DNA from: Paramecium pentaurelia
Taxonomy: Eukaryota; Ciliophora; Oligohymenophorea; Peniculida; Parameciidae
Length of the DNA: 64,000 bases
Assembly: GCA_905183005.1 (NCBI GenBank)
Contig: CAJJDO010000061.1
Location: 195,338 to 259,337 of the forward strand
Reading direction: 5' to 3'
The notes below the pieces were generated by a model that made no database searches, was not told the DNA's origin, and worked only from the letters and a program-made list of their open reading frames with translations. Position numbers and translations under genes: made by a program. Positions 12,521 to 25,003 of the stretch are shown in pieces (the first letter of the stretch is position 1; each line of letters starts with the position of its first letter).

Positions 12521-13519
12521 TCAATTTAATTTCCAAAGATCAACATAATCATTGTAATTATCTGTTAAAGCTAAATATTGTCCATTTTAAGACACACAAA
12601 TAGCTTCATAAAATTGATCTTCTTCCTAAAAAATATCTGATTTTTCAACTTGAATTGTTTATTAATTTATAATATTAGCATTATCATCTACCTTCCATAT
12701 TTATACAAACTTTTTATTAGCAACAACTATCAATAGTGAATTATAGTCATTATATTCCATAAGTGAGACATTACCTAAAGGAGTAATAATTTGAGTTAAT
12801 CTATATTATTGATTTTCTATAGACTTCTTCCATAATTTTATATCATTTGCTCCTGAAGCTATTTATAAACCATTCTAAATGAAACAAACTGATTCTATTA
12901 ATTATGTATGAGCTGAAACTATTGCTTAATACTTTTTCCACTTATTCTAATAAGAATTGTACCAAATTAATAAATTATTTTTGCATCCAAAAGAGAAAAT
13001 ATTTTCTTATGGACTTATACATAATGAATCTACAATTCCAGAAGTGGCTTGTATTGATTAAGTACATTTCCATATTTCATCTTATTTTTACCATATTTTA
13101 ATAGTTTTATCTCTACTTCTGGAGAATAACTACTTTTCATCACTTGTCATTTACAAAACTATAACAGAATCCTTATGTCCATTCAGTACTTAAATACATT
13201 TCCATTAATTATCTTCTTTTTACCATAATTTTATAATCTTTTCATATCCTGCAGTAAGAAACCACTAACCACATTTGCTAAAACACACAGCATATATTAA
13301 ATATGTATGTAAATTTTCAATTAATTCTTTTTAAAGATGATTTTATTAATCAAGATGATATATTGCAAGATCCATATCATGTGCTGTAATTAATTTTTAA
13401 TCATTAAATGCTAAATCACATATTTTTGCTTCAGTTTCTATCTTTCTATATCTAGAGTATACTTTTTCTTTATTTCTCTTCTCAAGAATATGTTTAAATC
13501 TATATTCTTTTTAGAGCAT
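12521..13519 (-). CDS. WD40-repeat protein
   Basis: 332 residues, no intron. At least six blade endings are visible: IIKLWQ, TIKIWQ, LLIWYN, DIKLWK, FVQIWK and VDLWK, with a clear GHKD...SRDKTIKIW repeat. One beta-propeller, so a protein-interaction scaffold; no other domain. The partner cannot be named from sequence. The start is the ATG of MLQKEYRFKHIL; an upstream ATG at about 13566 is out of frame unless an unusual intron exists. It ends 315 bp before the H3 start on the same strand. Confidence 0.85.
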
Positions 13520-13653
13520 CTTTAAATTATATTAATAAACAAATTCTTTTTACTCATTTCAAACATGATCAAATTTTCTTTTATAAAAATAGAAGATTTA
13601 TTATATTACTTTTTTTGAATTTTATTTGATATAAAATTAAATATATACAATAT

Positions 13654-14649
13654 TCATAACACCAAAGTTCTGCCTAAAGCTGAAGCTATCAATTCTATAC
13701 CCAAAGCAACTGTTTAAGTACCTTAAATTCTTCCAATCTCAATTAAAATTAATTGTCATACTTATTAAAAATCTCCAAAAAATTCTTCTCTAAGTTCAGG
13801 AGTCTTTTCTAATTAAGGATTGATTTCTACTAAATCCATTCCTACTAACTATCGAGATGCAGCCAATTTTCTTAATATATAATGAACTTCTCTAGAAGTA
13901 ATCCCTCCATCTACCAAAGTTCCAGTCCCATGAGCAAACTCTGGATCAATTGAATCTACATCAAAACTCACATGAATAGGTTTTCCTTCAAATTATTTAA
14001 GTATCCGAGTCATCACTTATCCTATACCCAACTCAATGATCTCATCCATACCATAATATACTATCTTATTATCTTTAATAAATTCTCTTTCCATAGGATC
14101 AATATCTCTAATTCCAACATATATTATATTTTTAGTATCTAATCTATGTCTTAACCATTCAAATCCTTTAATCTATTCTGTTATTGCTCCATAAAGATGT
14201 CCTAAAGGCATCCCATGATAATTTCTATTTGAATCTAATTAATAATTGCAATCTGCATGAGCATCCACCCAAACAACTCTTAATTCATCTCCATAATGTT
14301 CTAGTAATCCATGTATAGATCCACAAGCTACACTATGATCACCTCCTATATTTAGCATGAATTTTTGTTTAGATGCTATATCAAAAGCTCTTTTACTTAT
14401 TTCTCCATTTATAATACCTAATTGCTAACTGTTCTTAAAAAACTTACTCTTAACATTATTTATCCTATAATTTTTTCCTTGAATATCTCCCATGTCATTA
14501 ATTTCCCATCCTAAATTATAGAGAGCAGATATCAATCCCCCTTCTCTAAGTGCTCTAGGTGCTAATTCTGTTCCAGTCTTTGTTTATCCTTCATGAACAG
14601 CAGAACCAAAAAGTCCAATTGAATTTCTAATGAATTTCCATGAATTCAT
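13654..14649 (-). CDS. ARG: Arginase
   Basis: Hydrolyses arginine to ornithine and urea. 323 residues, full length, one intron at 13738-13761 (24 nt). Manganese-site motifs are intact: GGDHS at ~102-106, DAHAD at ~129-133 and SFDVDSIDP at ~228-236. The residues after DAHAD (HGMPLG) and the late EINP motif fit arginase better than agmatinase, though related ureohydrolases cannot be wholly excluded. No signal peptide is obvious; MNSWKFIRN could be mildly mitochondrial. Divergent from the next plus-strand gene over 668 bp. Confidence 0.92.
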
Positions 14650-15317
14650 TAAATCCTGAATTTATTAATTGAATGAGCTAATTTTATTGTTAATAATTTA
14701 ATAGTACGTATAATTCAACTAAAATATATTGAAAAACATACATACTAAAAGAAAATAAAACGGTATCATTTATAATAATAACTTTATTGTTCTAATAATT
14801 AAATTTGTTGTCTTCATTTTTTATAAAAATTGTAAATAAAGATATGTAAAACAATTTTGAAGAAGTTTTTTTGTGATTGTGTTTATTATTTAAGACTTTA
14901 GTTTTATATAATTAAGTGGATCAAGTAAATTAAAATAATTATGGATATATGACATCTGTCAAATTGAAATATCGTTTATGTTATTCAAAAAATGATAGGA
15001 GTTGATTATAACGTATTATGAAATTGAATAGAGAAGATATTATGGTTAATGACTTATTAATTTTACATAAATCTTTATAAGCTCAGAACCTACTATTATA
15101 CTCATTAGAAAATGATTATATTAATTAATTGATATAGTTTCAGATATGTTATTTTACCATTCTTTTATTATAATTTTGAAAACTTCTTTTTTGGTCCATT
15201 TTATTGAAAAAATCTTTATGATTTCTTAAAAAAATAAACAAATCTTAAATTTAAGAAAATTCTTTTCTCATTAGAATTATACTTTAACAGAACTGTTAAA
15301 AAGAATTATAAATATTA
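14650..15317. promoter_or_regulatory. Divergent intergenic region (arginase / phosphotransferase)
   Basis: 668 bp, AT-rich, presumably both promoters. A 53-codon plus-strand ORF lies at 15018-15179 (MKLNREDIMVND...), too short to accept or dismiss. Confidence 0.35.
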
Positions 15318-16614
15318 ATGAAATACATAAATTATGACTTCATTTCATCTGATCATTTAAAATACCTTCATACTTATCGTTATAAAGGATCAGATCTATC
15401 ATTGCTTTATAATTACATTCTTTCACCAATTGCAGAATATTGTTTAAAATTTGTTCCTTTGAATGTTGCGTACTATTTTAGGATAACTATACATTTAGAC
15501 CTAATGTGCTCACATTACTTGGATTAATATGCATAATAATTCCACACATCGTTTTCTATTTTATCATGGGTGATACCTTTAATGGATTCATCCCAAATTG
15601 GTTGTTGTGGTTAACAGCCATCCTTCATATGCTTTATATGGTAATAATAATCAGTATCCCAGAATTTCGATAATTTAGATGGAAAGTAAGCTAGAAGAAC
15701 AAGTATAATTGCATATAAAAATATTAAGGAAACTCTTCACCACTTGGAATGATCTTAGACCATAATTTTGATTCTATGATCATTTTATTATAGGGTATTA
15801 TTATATATATATAAATATTTAGGTACAAACCTAACTACAGCGATGTAAATTGGAAATAATATTTTTTCAGTTGTTCTTTACATCATTCCATCTATTCCAT
15901 TTTATTTGATTGCACATGAAGAATATTATACACATGAAATGAATCTACCAATTTTAAATGCTGCAGCAGAAGGCACTATTAGTGTAGCCATTTTCTTTGC
16001 TATTACTGCTTATTTTGGTATTTTGTAATTACCCATAAATAAATAGGATGTGATTGGTGGTTAATTAAATTACCTACTTTTTATGAACTATAAATCAACC
16101 ATTTTGTTCTGGTTGCATTTGCTTCATCTGTCATAATCACTATGCCTTCAGTGTAATAATTTCTATTATTTATCATTTTAGTATATTCAAAATAAGTAAA
16201 TTCACATCAGTATCATCTTTATTTAAATAACTTCGTTATTTTTTATTCTGCAATGCTGTTATCCTATATAATATATATTTCTCAAAAACTAATGTAATTG
16301 AACAACATGTAAGAGCTTATATGTACACAGTTGGTTTTACAATGTCAAAGTCAGTGGGTATTGTAGCTTTGAATCATGTATGTAATACCCCATTACCAGC
16401 ATATTTGAATTCTATTTATTTCTTTATTCTTCTTTTAATAAATACTATTTCAGGTTAAATATTAGGATAGTCAATATTAAATGAAGGAATATTAATTTAA
16501 CTAATTGCTTTATTAAGTATTTTTATTCATATTCATTTCCTATACAATATTGGAAGATAGATATCAAATGAATTAAACATTAAAATTTTTGAAATCAATA
16601 AGCCTATTAAATGA
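15318..16614 (+). CDS. CDP-alcohol phosphotransferase (ethanolamine/choline type), copy 1
   Basis: Transfers phosphoethanolamine or phosphocholine from the CDP form to diacylglycerol in the ER membrane, the last Kennedy-pathway step. Seven introns: 15470-15498, 15641-15662, 15703-15728, 15795-15822, 16018-16046, 16181-16210 and 16294-16313 (20-30 nt). After splicing the full motif DG(x2)AR(x8)G(x3)D(x3)D appears: DGKQARR, NSSPLGMILDHNFD, near residue 104. About seven hydrophobic segments and a late MSKSVGIVALNHV block follow. Spliced length is about 370 residues, normal for the family. No single frame is open, so intron placement is essential. Head-group preference is unknown. A paralogue lies at 25242. 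Confidence 0.92.
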
Positions 16615-16704
16615 TAATATTATTTAAAAATTAAACAAAATATTATTAAATTGTAAAATTTAATTGTAAGCTCTAAAATTTACATCGATATTTCTACCAT
16701 ATTG

Positions 16705-16777
16705 GTCCGTCAAGCTCAGTTGGTTAGAATGTTGGCCTTTTAAACTGAATGTCAGGGGTTCGATTCATTTGTAGGAC
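16705..16777 (+). pseudogene. Degenerate tRNA-Lys (UUU) gene
   Basis: 73 nt with correct spacing of all arms: 7-nt acceptor, GCTC D arm, loop CTTTTAA with anticodon TTT, a TTCGATT T loop, and a T6 run two bases downstream. The 5' strands of the stems are normal, but the 3' strands are altered: D stem GCTC faces GAAT, anticodon stem TTGGC faces ACTGA, T stem AGGGG faces CATTT, and the acceptor has two mismatches. Most likely a decaying tRNA copy; a working gene would have to tolerate or repair these mismatches. Confidence 0.6.
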
Positions 16778-16906
16778 AACTTTTTTAATTTTTAATTTAA
16801 ATTAAAAAAATAATAAACAATTAATAAATTTAGAATAAAAAATAATATTATCAAGAAAATAACTCTAAATTATGGAGATCTGGATATTTGCATTTAAAAG
16901 TATTTA

Positions 16907-18094
16907 TCAAATCACTAATCTATTTCTAGCATTCATTAAATGTATTAAAATCTATTTTAGCAATCTTTACTATAGAATCTTACTAAGACTATTTAATATA
17001 TTTACAGATTATTTATTAAGTTTTAAATTATCAGCCTTTTTATTTTCTTATTTTGTGTCAATATACTCTCTTACTGCATATCCTACAATAGCTGCTGATA
17101 AAAGATTTGGTGTAAAATTGAGCATATTTAGATCATGCATACACATTTTCAAAATATATACACATGTTTCATAGATATTTTATAATGTATAACTATTTAG
17201 ATTAAGTTAATTTATTACTTATCATTTAGACTGAAACATTTATAAAATAGATTTTATAAATAATCTAAAGGAGTAGGAAAATAGACATTAAATGATAATG
17301 TCTCTAAAATAGTTTATTCCATAGATTTAATTTTAGAACTATTAAATTTATTATGTCCTACTCTAATTACAATATCATTTAATGGAATATGATATATATC
17401 TTCAAGTTTAGTTGCAATAAAAATACAACTGATACCCATTAGATGTACATCTGCATCTTAATAATATATAGATGTTTTCTTCAGAAAAGCATCTAATAAA
17501 CCAACAGCTCTAAAGTAGGTTTATGTTGTTGTAGTAGTAGGATAGTTTCCAAATACTTCAATTATCCAATCTACCATCTTGGCTCTCAACATTTCTTTGA
17601 TTCCATGTTTTTTAATTGAGAAACTAAAAGATATTGTATCCTAACATAGATATTATTAATGGTCATTATGATAATGCCAATTATAAGTGATATTTCTTCT
17701 TAATTATGGATTGTTCACATCATCTGATAAAGCATCTATAATTATAAGATTTATAAGATATACATCTTTGTTAAACAGATTCTTCATTATGAATTTGAAA
17801 AGAACTCATTTAGAGATGATATATTTAAGATTTCTATTAACTTTCATTTTCTGATAATAAATCTAATAGTTTTCCATCTTCTGGATAAGTCTTATCTTCA
17901 AATTACTTAAAAAATAAAAAAAACTATTTTTTACAAAGAATTTAGAAGAATTACTAGTATTTAAACTAGAAATAGAGGATTTATTTGTTGAGCAAGTTCT
18001 CTATTAATTTATTTTTGAAATAGATTACTTTAATCAAAAAGTTCTTTGATGTCTCATTCAATTTTAATCTGGAACCATTACGACGAGTATACAT
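16907..18094 (-). CDS. Cyclin (B-type-like)
   Basis: 358 residues with four introns: 18001-18028, 17906-17934, 17736-17763 and 17193-17218. The N-terminal ~120 residues are a Ser/Asn/Gln-rich regulatory region. The cyclin box starts at MLRAKMVDWIIEVF and includes IATKLEDIYHIP and LETLSFNVYFPTPLDY; the second fold follows intron 4 (NIYETCVYILKMCMHDL and LLSAAIVGYAVREYI). It would bind and activate a CDK. No clear RxxL destruction box was identified. Without the fourth intron the gene seems to end early and the last exon looks like a separate ORF; a 100-codon plus-strand ORF over it (16872-17174) is a shadow. Confidence 0.9.
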
Positions 18095-18214
18095 TTTTTA
18101 TTAATTATAATGAAATATTGTTTAATCTTAAATTTTTGAAGTTTGATGTCAGATGATAGTCAATTTTATTCTTTTTTCACTCCAATATATTTAAATATTT
18201 ATATTATAATAAAT

Positions 18215-19319
18215 TCAAATTTAAAAGAAGTCATTAATCTCTAAAGATTATTAAATTTCTTCAATTGTTTTTATACTCTGTTGTATGATAGATTATTCAT
18301 TAAGTGCTTTTTATAATATATCTAAAAATTCTTATTTATCATGTAAATCTTAAAATAATAGAAATAATAATTACTTTATTCTAATTATTGTTCTTCTCCA
18401 TCAGTATCAATTTCCTCCTATATATCTGACATTTATAAATTTTAACATGCCATAACAATCTAAATATCTTAATTAATTCCAATATCATTAAGTCTTCTAT
18501 TTCCTCTAAAAGGTACTTTTTTATTGTTAAAATAAATGAAAGCCTCATTAGTAAATTTAATGGCATCAATTCCAAAATCATACATAGCAAATAGAAAAGC
18601 ACGTAATTTTAATAAATCCATCCAAATACTTATTGGTGTTATTATGGCTTGTAATACATTAATGTTTCTTGGAAATACAATTACAAAGAGAATATTAATG
18701 ACATCTCTACAAACACATAATCCATCATCCAAATTATCACAATGAAAATAGTTATTCATTTGAGGATGATATTTAGTAACAAAAACAATTACATCATAAT
18801 CTATAATCCATTAAAATTAATAAACATACCTGAACCATAATATTATTTAAAAAAGTGCCATACATCTATTGATACAACATAGAAATCAACTTATATCTAA
18901 ACATCTTTTTTTAACCCATAAACATGTGAATAATTTATTTGCTAATAGGGAGGAATAGAATATTATTTTAATGAGACTAACTTATCCATAGTTCCTTCTA
19001 CTATACAAGCATTCTAAATTTTATTAAATCTTGAAACATCTATTCCTGATGGGTTTTATAAGAATCTCTCAAATTATCTATACCTAATATTAATATTTAT
19101 TAATACCATTTTGCTGAAATAGCATATGCATAACCTTCAGTAATCCTATGATTTTTAGAATTATATCCATTTAAAAAGTCATCCTCAGTCATTACTTTTT
19201 GATAATAATTATTTTAATTATATCTCTAAACAAATTACTAATATTTACAAACTAAAACTATTTACTTATAGATATATGATTTTTTTATTATAATCATTAT
19301 ATTCATTACTTGCAATCAT
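18215..19319 (-). CDS. DUSP-domain-like protein (ubiquitin-protease family relative)
   Basis: 332 residues, four introns: 19238-19265, 19084-19106, 18801-18829 and 18349-18374. Residues ~50-145 resemble the DUSP domain of USP proteases: YAISAKWYRQFERFL, then NACIVEG, and VWHFFKQYYG. The rest (FVTKYHPQMNNYFHCDN, WMDLLKLRAFLFAMYDFG) is hydrophobic to mixed and the C-terminus is a Gln-rich helix. I see no Cys or His box of a USP catalytic domain, so this is probably not an active protease. Start chosen at MIASNEYNDY, which joins in frame through the first intron; an internal ATG at 19192 is the alternative. Confidence 0.7.
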
Positions 19320-19341
19320 ATTATTTTATTATTATTGATTC

Positions 19342-20764
19342 ATGCTTTTTAAAATTGTTCGAAATGCTGTAATTACAATGTAAAAATCCAATCCCAGATT
19401 TTATTTCAATTAAACAATTGAGCCTACACATACATAATAAGATGAAATGTTTTCAACTGTATTGGCTACAGAATAATACAAGTACAAATTTAATTATATT
19501 TGTGGTTGATATGGCCTTGAATAAATGCAACATGGTAAATATCGTGTAGCTCTTTAATTTTTTGGAAGATTTAAGAATTTCTTAGAAACTAACAACTTAA
19601 AAGATAAGGAATGGGTTGATGTTTCAAGAAGGTAAATCTTGTCATAATTAATAGAATTGTCTATTCCAATTTATAACTTAGAAGATATGAGGATGCAGAA
19701 GCTCAACTAGAAGAAATAATAAGATAATTTTTAAGATAAAAAGCTAATTATGCCCTTGTGTATTCTGCATATAGTGATCTATTAACTCATTGTTTGAAAT
19801 ACAATTTAAATAAGGCAATATTATTGGGAAAAGCATTATTAAGTGAAATGTAGAGAGAAAATGTACCTTTAGGATATTAGAAACAATTCTTATATTTCTT
19901 GGGAGTATTAAATTTAATCATTATTAAAAGACAGCATATTTATTAAAGGAAAATTATACTGATGCAAAATCAAGATTGAGAGAATGTTTAGCTTCAGATC
20001 CATCTAATCAATTAAAAGGATGGGCTTATAATAGTTTAGCTGTTGCTTCATGGTGGCATAAATTTCCAAGTCTTAGAGAATTTGTTAGTGATGATGAGGA
20101 AGAGACAGGTCCTTAATAAAGTGATATTCCAGCTGAAAATATAGATGCTGATTTTGAAAATGTGATACCTCTATTTAAAAAGTCAATTTATTACATAGAA
20201 CATTCAAATAATCAAATTAAAACAGGATTGGAATGGTTATTAAATGAAGATCTATTACCATAAGATAGAACTAATCTAACAAAAACATAATTTAAAAGTT
20301 TGCATGTTGGAAAACCATTACTTAATTTAAGTGAATTTGTATTAAATAAAGCACCATCTAAACGTGCTGAATTATAATTTTGGTTAAAAACTACAATCAA
20401 TTTTTATGAGGAATAAGATCCAACAAATATGGATAGATCTCTTTTATTTTTAGCTTGGATGTGTAGTACTAATAAATATGTATAAAAATTATGATAAATG
20501 TTTTTAGTTTGATAGAGCAGAAAGTATGTATAGAATAGTATTATAAATGCTTGAGAATTCAGATTCTTACAATAAAGTATTATGTATGTAATTGCTTGGA
20601 AGTATGTTAAAGAAGATGCCAAATAGAAGTAATGAAGGAGAATGTAAATAATCATATATATATATAATATAGAATTGATAATCAAGGCTTAATAGATTGC
20701 TGAAGAATTACCCTATTGGTCCAATAGATAAGTACATGTTATTATTCCTGATTTTGAAATCTGA
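19342..20764 (+). CDS. TPR-type helical repeat protein with one in-frame TGA
   Basis: About 438 codons, four introns: 19632-19654, 19905-19930, 20480-20507 and 20644-20672. Helical repeats of TPR type are visible (LETNNLKDKEWVDV, RRYEDAEAQLEEII, KENYTDAKSRLRECLASDP, FDRAESMYRIVLQML), recalling mitochondrial TTC19-like proteins. The N-terminus (MLFKIVRNAVITMQ) is basic and hydrophobic like a mitochondrial presequence. A TGA at 19507-19509 interrupts the frame between two coding halves that are in the same frame. No GT-AG intron can remove it, but a 27-bp TA-bounded insert can be deleted cleanly (see 19483-19509). If the TGA is real in the expressed gene, translation would start at the later ATG (MQHGKYRVAL) or the gene is broken. 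Confidence 0.7.
19483..19509. mobile_element. Candidate retained 27-bp IES in the TPR gene
   Basis: The segment starts with TA, is followed by TA, and ends with the offending TGA. Its length matches the smallest and commonest Paramecium IES size class (26-28 bp). Deleting it leaves one TA and an open frame reading ATEQYKYGLEQMQ. Its ends (TACAAATT and, on the other strand, TATCAACC) match the IES consensus TAYAGYNR only at TA-Y, which weakens the case. A 33-bp version starting at the TA at 19477 is also possible. Confidence 0.4.
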
Positions 20765-20793
20765 TTAATAAATTAACTGATTTATAATTCAAA

Positions 20794-22171
20794 ATGGAAG
20801 ATCTCCTTGATATCTGTGTTGAACGATAATTTCATGATGTCAATTACATTATCAACATTAATGCAAATATTGAAACTCTCAATATTGAAATTGAATCTAA
20901 ACAATCTGGTGACTCTTGGATAGCCAATTATCATGCTCAATATATTGAAGAAATTGCATCAAAAACTGGAAATTATAAAAAATACACTACTTTTATAAAG
21001 ATGCTCTAATCAGCATTGAATAATTAAACTGAAACTGTATACATTGACATTCTTACTTATTAAGATTTGGAGTAAATCAAAAATAAGAGATCTAATAAAT
21101 TATAAACTTAAAATATAGCTCCTAATAATAAACGCTATCTTATTCTTAGTTATATAGTTGAATTTGATAAAGTGCATTATCCATTACCATTAAATTATAA
21201 TGAATAACCAAATTTATAATAAATGAAGAATACAATTATTAGATTAAGAAAAGAAAATGAATCATTACATAAAAATCTCTAATTCTTTAAGGATTAAAAA
21301 AGAAATGAATCTAATCCATAAATTTTATTAAATGAATAAATAAAAGAATTAGAAATACTTAAAAATATTATTGATTAAAAAGAAAGTGAAATTTTAGAAT
21401 TAAAAAATACAAATCATCAATATTCAAATACAATGGTTAATAAATAAGAATATAATGAATTAAGATCAAAATATTTATTAAGTGAAAATACTAATTAAGA
21501 ATTATCAAAAAAAATCATTGAATTAGAAGATTATTTATAATAATTGATTGATGAAAATGTAATACTTAAAAATTAAGATAAAAAGAATAAATCAAGAATT
21601 AATTCATTAGAATCTGAATTATAACAAACTCTTAATAAATCAAAATCAAAATATAATTCAAATCTATCTCGATCTCCATCTGTTTCTAAATCTAACAATA
21701 AATAAAAAAGCTCGCTTAATACTAGTAATAATATTCCTTCTAAAAGAAAAAGTCTTGATAAAACAACACCAATAAGGGTAATTTTTATATTAATATAATT
21801 AGTTGAGAAAAGATAGTTTGGATAGTGATACAGAGTCCTCTTACAGACGTAAATCAAATTCTAAAAGAACTGAATAAAGTCCTTCAGCTAGATCAAGTTC
21901 ATCTAAAAAAAAAACATTACAATAAAAACAATCAAATTCCAAGCAGTTTAAAAATAAAAATGTTACTAAACCATCAGATTCAACTAAGTTTGAGGATCCA
22001 GAAGAATAGCGTTTAATAAAAAGATTAAAAGATTTAAGAGAAAAGAACAAAGAAAATACAATTATAACCACTCCTTCAAGTAAAATTGATGCTACGACTG
22101 AAGATTTATAGAGTATAGATGTAAGACTAAATAAATTAAATACATTACTATAATTAGCTAAAAATTAATGA
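20794..22171 (+). CDS. CCDC61: VFL3/CCDC61 basal-body orientation protein
   Basis: 450 residues, one intron at 21778-21802 (25 nt). The diagnostic motif is RYLILSYIVEFDKVHYPLPL at the end of an N-terminal globular (SAS-6/XRCC4-like) head of ~145 residues. A long coiled coil (NTIIRLRKENESLHKNLQ...) and a Ser/Lys-rich basic tail follow, ending in a short helix. In algae and ciliates this protein attaches fibres to basal bodies and sets their orientation. It starts only 29 bp after the TPR gene stop. Confidence 0.85.
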
Positions 22172-22671
22172 ATAAGCTTATATTTTGTATAAAAAATAAA
22201 TTTCTAATATATTTATATATAAATTATTTCTAAAATTATATGCTTTAATTTAATAATTTATCTAGTTTTTTATTTTATGTGGGCATTTAAATAGTTTATT
22301 TGTCTACTTATTCTTAGTATCTTCTTTGATCTCTATTTTTTTTTTTTGGTTTAATGAACAAATATTAAATTGTGAATACATAATATCAAAATGGAATCAA
22401 TATTTTATGGATTCTAATATTTTGTTTTAAATTTTGTTTAATTTGTAAAAATTTTCACTATGATTCTGAAATTTATTAAATGTTTAAATAAAAAATACTT
22501 CGATAAGAATATTTATGGTTTATTCATATTAGATTTCTTATTGTTATTATTTAAGTTCTTTTTTTATTCTTATTCTTAATTTAATGAAGCTAAATTGTGA
22601 TTTGATATTATTGCATAAAAATTTTAATAGAGATTTTTGTGTGATTAAAATAAATTCCATTTATTATTTTG
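22172..22671. other. AT-rich intergenic region
   Basis: 500 bp between VFL3 and the SRP40 gene, both plus strand. It holds a T11 tract near 22328 and otherwise only low-complexity AT; no gene seen. Confidence 0.4.
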
Positions 22672-23327
22672 ATGCAAAGAGACTTGACTCCATAAGATGT
22701 GTTACCTTTGATAGTAGAATACTTGAAATCTATTGGATTAAAGAAATCTGCAAAGTAAATTGATTCTTTATATGAACATGATGAAACTCCAATGGCCAAT
22801 AAGGATTTATAAAAAATAATAAAATATTATGTTGAAGGACATTCGTAATTAATAATTATATATTGCTTAGTAAACTTGCTGCAAAATTTGTTGCTGAGGC
22901 TGAAAATGATGAATAAGAGGAACAAGAAGAGGAAACTGAATAATAAAAATAAGAGGAGAAGAATAACAAATAAGTAACAAAAGTATTGTCAGATAAAAGA
23001 ACATTTACTTAAATGAATAGTAATATGACATATTAATTTTAAGAAATACCAATAAATGAGGAAGTTGTAGATCAAAAGGAAAAGAAGAGATTTTTCCAAA
23101 AATGTGATGAAGCAGTATTTGATAAATTGCCTGATCATTTGAGAGATAATACTTTTGAAGCCAAAAAGAAATTTGGAGAAGGTGATTAATATGGTGAGTT
23201 TGGAAATGATAAATTGAAATTTACAAGGGGGGATAATTTCAAGAAGGAGAAAGGAAAATTAAAGAATAGATAATTTTAAGGTATGGGTAGCATAAATTTG
23301 AATTCAATAAACTCAATTAAATTATGA
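22672..23327 (+). CDS. LisH-SRP40 (Nopp140/NOLC1 C-terminal domain) nucleolar protein
   Basis: 209 residues, one intron at 22845-22870 (26 nt). The N-terminus has a LisH-like helix pair (LTPQDVLPLIVEYLKSIGL), followed by an acidic Glu/Gln-rich linker. The C-terminal ~75 residues are an SRP40 domain: FFQKCDEAVFDKLPDHLRDN, then YGEFGNDKL, and GDNFKKEKGKLKNRQFQG. In yeast and animals this domain marks nucleolar chaperones that help snoRNP and Pol I complexes. The long acidic-basic repeat region of Nopp140 is very short here. Confidence 0.85.
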
Positions 23328-23467
23328 AATAAAATAAATATTTAAATATTTGTTCTTTAAATAGGATTATCTAAATATTCAAATTATGTTATAACTAACT
23401 TTTTTATAAATTTTATGATGATAATGAGTTGATTAAATAGTTATTATAAAAAATAGTTTATTAACGA

Positions 23468-25003
23468 ATGCTAGGAAGTCGAAGAGTTCGTTCTCACGAA
23501 TCATCACTTACTAATTTAGATATTTACAATCCTAATTCACCAGTTAGAATTCAACAACATATAGACCATCATCTATTTAAAACTTAAAAATGTTAGATTC
23601 AACATCAAATTAACTAAAAAAAGTATTGTCCATATTTTCATGATGAAACTGATCGTAGAAGAGATCTCAAATAATATTCTTATAAGTAATTGAAATCTCA
23701 AATATTAATTTTTAGATGTTAATTATGCCCGCAAGCTGATAATTGTCCATAAGGTGATGAATGTCAATTTGCTCATAATAAAGTAGAGCAAGTATACCAT
23801 CCAAATAGATACAAGACTAAATATTGTACTCATATAAAGGATTGTGATTATGGAGTTTATTGTTCATTTGCTCATAATGATCAAGAATTGATTATTCCAA
23901 TTAAGTTAGATGGTATGGTTCAAGATAAAAACTTCTGGATGTTTTAATATAAAACAGTTTGGTGTCCTCTTACAATCAAGTATGATTTTTAATCTTAAAA
24001 AACATATTTAGTCATGATAGAGCATCATGTGTTTATGCTCATAATGCATAAGACTTTAGAAGAGATCCAAAGAAATTATAACCAAAGGAATGTCCACATT
24101 GGAATAAAACAAATTAGATTTTAAATTATGATAAAGGAGGATGTCCAGATTAAGAAGAATGTAAATATTGTCATGGTTGGAAAGAGTTTGAATATCATCC
24201 TCTTATATATAAAACAAAACCATGTACTTAATCTAATTGTACTAAGAAGTTAGGTGAATGTGCATTCTATCATTCAGATTAAGAGAGAAGGTACAATTTT
24301 CAGTTAATATTTTATAAGAATTCGTAAATAATTAGCTGATAATTAATGGATAATAGAGGAACCTAATATTCATGTTGAGGCAAAAAGACAACCATATAAA
24401 CCTACATCAAATTATCTTGGTCCAATAATTCCTAATTATATTCCTTAAGATTATATGAGCAAAGAGAAATTGGAAATAGGATAACCATTTTGTTAATAAT
24501 CCATTACAAATACAAAGACATCTGATTCAAATTCAAGAAGAGGTTCTGATTTTTCAGATGGAGCTAAAATGCAAAAAAAAAAACATAACATTCAATAACA
24601 GTTTTAATCTTAAAAAAAACATCGAACAGCACCTACAACACCAGATTAAAAATAATTACATATAATGGGCAATAATTACACTATGAAAGTATAATAAACT
24701 GTTTAAAATAATTCATATCTTACTTACTCAAAAAAACTTTATGAAGAAATACTTAAATTAAATGAGGTAATTCAAATATAGTTATTTTAGGGTGAATATA
24801 TATATAAAATTTTGTAAGGATTAAAAATATAAGAATAGATATTAATGTAAATGAGTGATCACTAGATTAAATAACTTAATCTTAGTGAATAATAGATTAC
24901 ATAACTTACCTCAGCATTAGCTGCTATTAAAATAGAGAAAAAATACGATGAGCACTGTGGTGATGAACTTCTTAGTTTGATATCAAATTAAGGCAAATTT
25001 TGA
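23468..25003 (+). CDS. CCCH zinc-finger protein (Unkempt/TZF-like)
   Basis: 483 residues, three introns: 23980-24011 (32), 24291-24318 (28) and 24767-24790 (24). Several CCCH or CCCH-like fingers occur in the first ~290 residues: CQLCPQADNCPQGDECQFAH, YCTHIKDCDYGVYCSFAH, WCPL..CVYAH, ECPHW..CPDQEECKYCH and PCTQSNCTKKLGECAFYH. The middle is basic and Ser/Gln-rich, and the end is a predicted coiled coil (EEILKLNE...QLTSALAAIKIE). Such proteins bind RNA or regulate translation. Intron 3 is a multiple of three without a TGA, so its retention would stay in frame. Confidence 0.85.

Noticed and set aside
16872..17174. 100-codon plus-strand ORF
   Set aside because: Antisense of the last cyclin exon, which completes a recognisable cyclin fold.
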